Assembly (NCBI GenBank): GCA_964250925.1
Contig: CAXUHU010000027.1
Span: forward strand, 1-35,463
DNA from: BOG-908 sp964250925
GTDB lineage: Bacteria; Pseudomonadota; Alphaproteobacteria; Acetobacterales; Acetobacteraceae
Direction of reading: 5' to 3'
Length of the DNA: 35,463 nucleotides
Positions 32,253 to 35,463 of the stretch are shown here, piece by piece. Under the pieces are notes generated by a model that was not told the origin of the DNA, did not search any database, and worked only from the letters and a program-made list of their open reading frames with translations. Within the stretch, counting starts at the first letter, position 1. Each line of letters begins with the position of its first letter. A program made the position numbers and the translations under genes.

Positions 32253-33560
32253 ATGAAGCCGCTGCAGCAGGCTGCCCGGATCGTGCGCAAGGTCGCGGGG
32301 CAGGGCCGGCTGCTTGCCCGTGATCCGGAAGCCTTTGCGCGCAACGTCACCCAGTTCACCGATCCCGCAGCCTACGCCGCCAGGCTGAAGGACTACCCCG
32401 ACATCAGGCCGCTCCACGCGACCCTGGACCCGGCTGCGCCCGCCATGCTGAACGTGCTGCTGCCCAGCATCGGCCCGGACAAGATGACGGGCGGCCCCAA
32501 CTCGGTCATCCAGGCCGGCTGCGCCATAGCCAAAGCCGGTTTGCCCATCAGGTTCGTTGCCTGCGACGGTCCCCCCACCGGCGACGAAGCCTGGTTCTGG
32601 CGTCACGTGGCGCAGCTGACCGGCGGCCTGTCCGCCCACGCGCAACTGTCCCGCCATCCCGAAGCCGATTTGTGCATCGGGCCGGACGATCTGTTCCTGG
32701 CGTCGTTCTGGACCACGGCCCACCAGGCAAGCAGCCTCGTTTCCCAGACCCGGAGCAAGCGGTTCATCTACCTCATCCAGGATTTCGAACCCGCCTTCTA
32801 CCCGTGGTCCAGCCGCTACGCCCTGGCGCTTCAGACCTACGCCATGGACTACCATCCCGTCGTGAACCAGGCGGCGCTGGCCGATTTTTTGGCCGACGGC
32901 CGGATCGGGCGCTTCGCCGAAGCCGGGTTCCGGCAGGCCTGCACCGTCTTCGAGCCGGCGCTCGACAAAGATGTATTCAGACCGGGGCAAGACCGGTCAA
33001 CCCGGCCGGGTCCGCGCAGGCTGCTCGTGTATGCGCGGCCGACCAACCCCCGCAACATGCTGGGCATGGCGCTGGAGGCCCTGGACCTCGCCTGCCAGGA
33101 CAACGCCTTTCAGGGCGAGTGGGAGTTCCTGGCGATCGGCGCCCGCGGCAGCCTGCCTGCGATGAAGCTGCGCTGCGGGCGCGTCGTACGGGAAGCGCCC
33201 TGGGCAGATTATCGCGGCTACGCAAGGCTGCTGCAGGACTCCGACATCCTCCTCAGCCCGATGCTCTCGCCGCATAGCGGCTACCCGGTGCTGGAGATGG
33301 CGGCCTGCGGCGGCTTGAGCGTGACCAACGTGTTCGCAACGAAGACCGCCGAGCAGCTGCGGCAGATTTCACCCGCTATCCTGGCCGTGGAGCCGAACAG
33401 CGCAGCGCTGGCAGAAGCGCTGAAGACCGCAGCGCAGATGCTGCGCGACGGCCGTGTAAACCCGGGCCCACCCGCATTGCCCGGCAGTTGGACAGAGGCC
33501 CTGGCAGGTTTGCGGGACGTGCCGGACAAGCTGGCCAGCGATCAAGCGCCCGCGAAGTAA
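32253..33560 (+). CDS. WsaF-like family glycosyltransferase
   Basis: 435 residues from the ATG at 32253 (MKPLQQAARIV). The protein has the two-domain GT-B layout. The N-terminal part contains LLPSIGPDKMTGGPNSVIQAG and RFIYLIQDFEPAFYPWSSRYALA, characteristic of the WsaF-like rhamnosyltransferase family. The C-terminal part contains RRLLVYARPTNPRNMLG and the nucleotide-sugar-binding end LLSPMLSPHSGYPVLEMAACGG. It acts in the cytoplasm on a lipid-linked or polysaccharide acceptor. It lies between the large surface protein and a Wzx-type flippase, so it may glycosylate that protein or build an exported glycan. Its donor sugar cannot be deduced. Confidence 0.85.
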   Translation: MKPLQQAARIVRKVAGQGRLLARDPEAFARNVTQFTDPAAYAARLKDYPDIRPLHATLDPAAPAMLNVLLPSIGPDKMTGGPNSVIQAGCAIAKAGLPIRFVACDGPPTGDEAWFWRHVAQLTGGLSAHAQLSRHPEADLCIGPDDLFLASFWTTAHQASSLVSQTRSKRFIYLIQDFEPAFYPWSSRYALALQTYAMDYHPVVNQAALADFLADGRIGRFAEAGFRQACTVFEPALDKDVFRPGQDRSTRPGPRRLLVYARPTNPRNMLGMALEALDLACQDNAFQGEWEFLAIGARGSLPAMKLRCGRVVREAPWADYRGYARLLQDSDILLSPMLSPHSGYPVLEMAACGGLSVTNVFATKTAEQLRQISPAILAVEPNSAALAEALKTAAQMLRDGRVNPGPPALPGSWTEALAGLRDVPDKLASDQAPAK

Positions 33561-33575
33561 GCAAAAGTTTTTTTG

Positions 33576-33597
33576 GTCCTTTTTTTCAAAAAAGGAC
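33576..33597. terminator. T/A-rich palindrome, family copy 3 (bidirectional terminator)
   Basis: GTCCTTTTTT-tc-AAAAAAGGAC, preceded by AAAAGTTTTTTTG, fills the 44-bp gap between the convergent glycosyltransferase and flippase genes. The A/T tracts allow termination in both directions. It has the same architecture as the copies at 20165 and 20254, with different outer stem bases. Confidence 0.75.
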
Positions 33598-33604
33598 GCC
33601 TTCC

Positions 33605-35077
33605 TCACTTCTCCACCCTAACCTTCACTCGTCGAAACGGAGGCAGCAAACCGCCAAGCTCGCGCGCCAACTCGGGAAAGATCACGACGACGAAGGAGCC
33701 GTAAGCCGCAGCGCCGACGACAGCCAGAACGCCAAGCCGTAGCGCTGCCGGCAGATCCACCGGCAGCGTCTGCCTCGCCGCAAGCACGGCAAGAACCATC
33801 GCGGCCCCCGCCATCAACGGCCGTACCGGGGCCACCAATACGTCGCGAACGTTCATCGCCGCCCGAACCGATGCGATCAGCGCCTCGCCCGCGAACACCA
33901 GCGGATAGGCGATCAGCCAGGCGAAGCAGGCGCCCGCGATACCCCAACGACAGCCGATCAGTATGGCCACCGGAAAGACGGCCGCGCCGAGCGCCGTGCA
34001 CCAGAAGGCCGCCTTCACATCGCCGATGCCGCCCAGGAAGTTGGGCAAGAGGATCAGCAGCGACCGAAAGATCAGCGCCACCGACAATATTTCCAGCAAC
34101 GGCCGGGCGGCGGACCATTTCGGACCGAAGATCAGGCCCACGATCTCGGGCGATGTCACCGCGATGCCCAGGAACAGCGGGACGGCGAGCACCGACATCA
34201 GCCGGATCGCCTTCAGCACGTAGAACCTGGCCTCGGCCAACTGGCCCTGCACCATGGCAAAGGCCGGGAAAGCCAGGCCGTTCACGATCGGCGCGATCTT
34301 GTTGACCGGCATGGCCGCGAAGTTCAGCACGACCGCGTACAGGCCAAGCTTGGCATCGCCCAGCATCCGCCCGACGATGACGACGTCGGCCGACGTCATG
34401 AAGATCCACGCCATGTATTCGAGCGTGCTGTAGGCGCCGAAGCCCATCAGCGGCTTGACCGCGGCGAAGTCGAAACGCGGCCGCACGTAGTACTCCCGCG
34501 CCACCGCCAGGAAAGCCAACTGTCTGACGAGGTTGGTCGCCAGCCAGCCGTCCATCAGCGCCCAAACGCCGTAACCCGTGTAGGCCAGCCCAATCACCAC
34601 GAAGGCGCCGGCCAGGCCCGATGTCAGGTCGGCCATGAACACCGGGCGCATGCGCATCTGCTTCTGCAACGCCATGCGCGGCAGCGTGGTGAACGCGTTG
34701 AACAGGAAGCCCAGGCTCGACACCTGGATCAAGGCCACGAGCCGGGGATCGCCGTACCACGCCGCGATCGGGTAGGCCGCGACGGACAGCAGCACCGTGA
34801 GCGCTGCCGATATGGCGAGGATGACGCCGTAGGTGTTGGCCACCAGCGCCTGCGGCGTGTCCTTGCGCTGCAGCAGAGCGTCGCCCAGTCCAAGGTTGGC
34901 GAAGCCGAGCATGAAATTGGTGAACACCTGGGCGATCGCCATCAGCCCGTAATCGCTGGGCGACAGCAGGCGGATGACGACCAGCGTCATCGCCCAGGTG
35001 ACGATCTGGAAAGCGATCTTGACGCCCACCGACCAGCCCATCGCCGCGACGATCGTCTTCTTTAGGTCGGCTGCCAA
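33605..35077 (-). CDS. Oligosaccharide flippase (Wzx/MATE-like, MVF superfamily)
   Basis: About 490 residues, 12-14 membrane helices. It starts LAADLKKTIVAAMGWSVGVK and proceeds through LVVIRLLSPSDYGLMAIAQVF, the family hallmark for polysaccharide translocases, then LGLGDALLQRKD and a helix with FGAYSTLEYMAWIF. It moves lipid-linked oligosaccharides across the inner membrane. The start is most likely the TTG at 35077, with GGAGG 4 nt before it; an ATG at 35041 would cut into the first conserved segment, and the open frame further upstream is low-complexity. It is convergent with the glycosyltransferase and probably belongs to a polysaccharide cluster that continues beyond the window. Confidence 0.9.
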   Translation of the reverse strand: MAADLKKTIVAAMGWSVGVKIAFQIVTWAMTLVVIRLLSPSDYGLMAIAQVFTNFMLGFANLGLGDALLQRKDTPQALVANTYGVILAISAALTVLLSVAAYPIAAWYGDPRLVALIQVSSLGFLFNAFTTLPRMALQKQMRMRPVFMADLTSGLAGAFVVIGLAYTGYGVWALMDGWLATNLVRQLAFLAVAREYYVRPRFDFAAVKPLMGFGAYSTLEYMAWIFMTSADVVIVGRMLGDAKLGLYAVVLNFAAMPVNKIAPIVNGLAFPAFAMVQGQLAEARFYVLKAIRLMSVLAVPLFLGIAVTSPEIVGLIFGPKWSAARPLLEILSVALIFRSLLILLPNFLGGIGDVKAAFWCTALGAAVFPVAILIGCRWGIAGACFAWLIAYPLVFAGEALIASVRAAMNVRDVLVAPVRPLMAGAAMVLAVLAARQTLPVDLPAALRLGVLAVVGAAAYGSFVVVIFPELARELGGLLPPFRRVKVRVEK

Positions 35078-35169
35078 AATCCCTCCGCGGCTGCGATGCG
35101 TGGCAGACTTTTCATTGCATGATCGGTTTTTCTGCGACCAGGTCGAGCTGAACGCCCCTGTCGTATCGG

Positions 35170-35463
35170 CTATTGCGCGCCCAGGCGGTCGATCGCCAGC
35201 GCAGCAATCTCCACCTTCGGCCAGAACGTACGGATGAAATCGGGCGGGCAGCCGGAAGCCAGGTAGACGGCCAGGGCCAACGGCGCCGCGCTGTAGCCCT
35301 TCAGGCCGACACCCTGCGAGACCTGTCCGATGCGGGCTTGCAGATAGGGGCCGATCGCGCCGTCGAACAGCACGCGGCATCCGGAATCGAGCGAGCTGCC
35401 GTCCAGTTCGTGCCGAAGCTCCGCACTTTCCTGCAAGGCCAGATCGCTCTGCCTGTCCTGCCG
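35170..35463 (-). CDS. C-terminal part of an unidentified protein (cut by window edge)
   Basis: Open reading frame running in from the right edge, at least 97 codons, ending LALAVYLASGCPPDFIRTFWPKVEIAALAIDRLGAQ. It is a mixed hydrophobic sequence without motifs I recognise; GCRVLFDGAIGPYLQARIG may form an alpha/beta segment. It lies 92 nt upstream of the flippase on the same strand and may be cotranscribed with it. Confidence 0.6.
   Translation of the reverse strand, partial: RQDRQSDLALQESAELRHELDGSSLDSGCRVLFDGAIGPYLQARIGQVSQGVGLKGYSAAPLALAVYLASGCPPDFIRTFWPKVEIAALAIDRLGAQ

Overview
This window is chromosomal DNA from a high-GC alphaproteobacterium, most likely Acetobacteraceae. The evidence is a GC-rich composition with many GTG/TTG starts and 1-4 nt gene overlaps, a short alphaproteobacterial-type glutamyl-tRNA synthetase, a glutamine-dependent NAD synthase, and recurring intergenic palindromes of the form AAAGTTTTTT-n-CTTTTTTTCAAAAAAG that I associate with acetic acid bacteria. 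The family assignment is an inference from gene content; no rRNA or other marker is present.

Layout. 1-6631 (minus strand) is one tightly packed operon: glucose-6-phosphate dehydrogenase, two HlyD-type adaptors, a 14-TM DHA2 efflux permease and a TolC-type outer-membrane channel, i.e. a complete tripartite exporter behind zwf. 6779-10441 holds a small alpha/beta-barrel protein, a GMC flavoprotein oxidoreductase, a two-domain VOC protein, a DoxX membrane protein and a frameshifted cutA. 10507-13483 holds small hypothetical proteins, Gfa (formaldehyde handling) and an FrhB/BciB-type iron-sulfur flavoprotein. 13596-15757 is trmJ-cysS. 15876-17147 is an unusual Nramp-like transporter. 17278-18653 is a two-gene envelope-stress module (PspB-like plus a beta-helical GIN/Toastrack protein with a PspC-like C-terminal tail) behind a near-consensus sigma-54 promoter. 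18810-22504 is gltX, a small hypothetical gene and nadE, with a 29-bp tandem repeat and a 100-N assembly gap between the last two. 22866-24651 is a divergent mntH/mntR pair. 24693-26854 holds a FemAB-like acyltransferase and a two-lobed retropepsin-like protein. 27132-28871 is a phospholipase C-type phosphoesterase broken by one in-frame TAG. 29058-35463 is a surface/polysaccharide block: a 1019-residue beta-helix/RTX-like secreted protein, a WsaF-like glycosyltransferase, a Wzx-type flippase and a partial unknown gene.

The most unusual items are: (1) the sigma-54-preceded PspB / GIN-TM-PspC-tail pair, which looks like a rearranged phage-shock sensor; (2) the tandem repeat at 20645-20838, each unit of which copies a ribosome-binding site plus start codon and encodes a 10-residue mini-ORF linked by GTGA stop/start overlaps to nadE and the next gene; (3) the Trp-to-TAG change in the phosphoesterase signature motif; (4) the non-canonical Nramp next to a canonical MntH in the same window. 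All assignments come from reading the sequence and recalled family knowledge; no database search was run.
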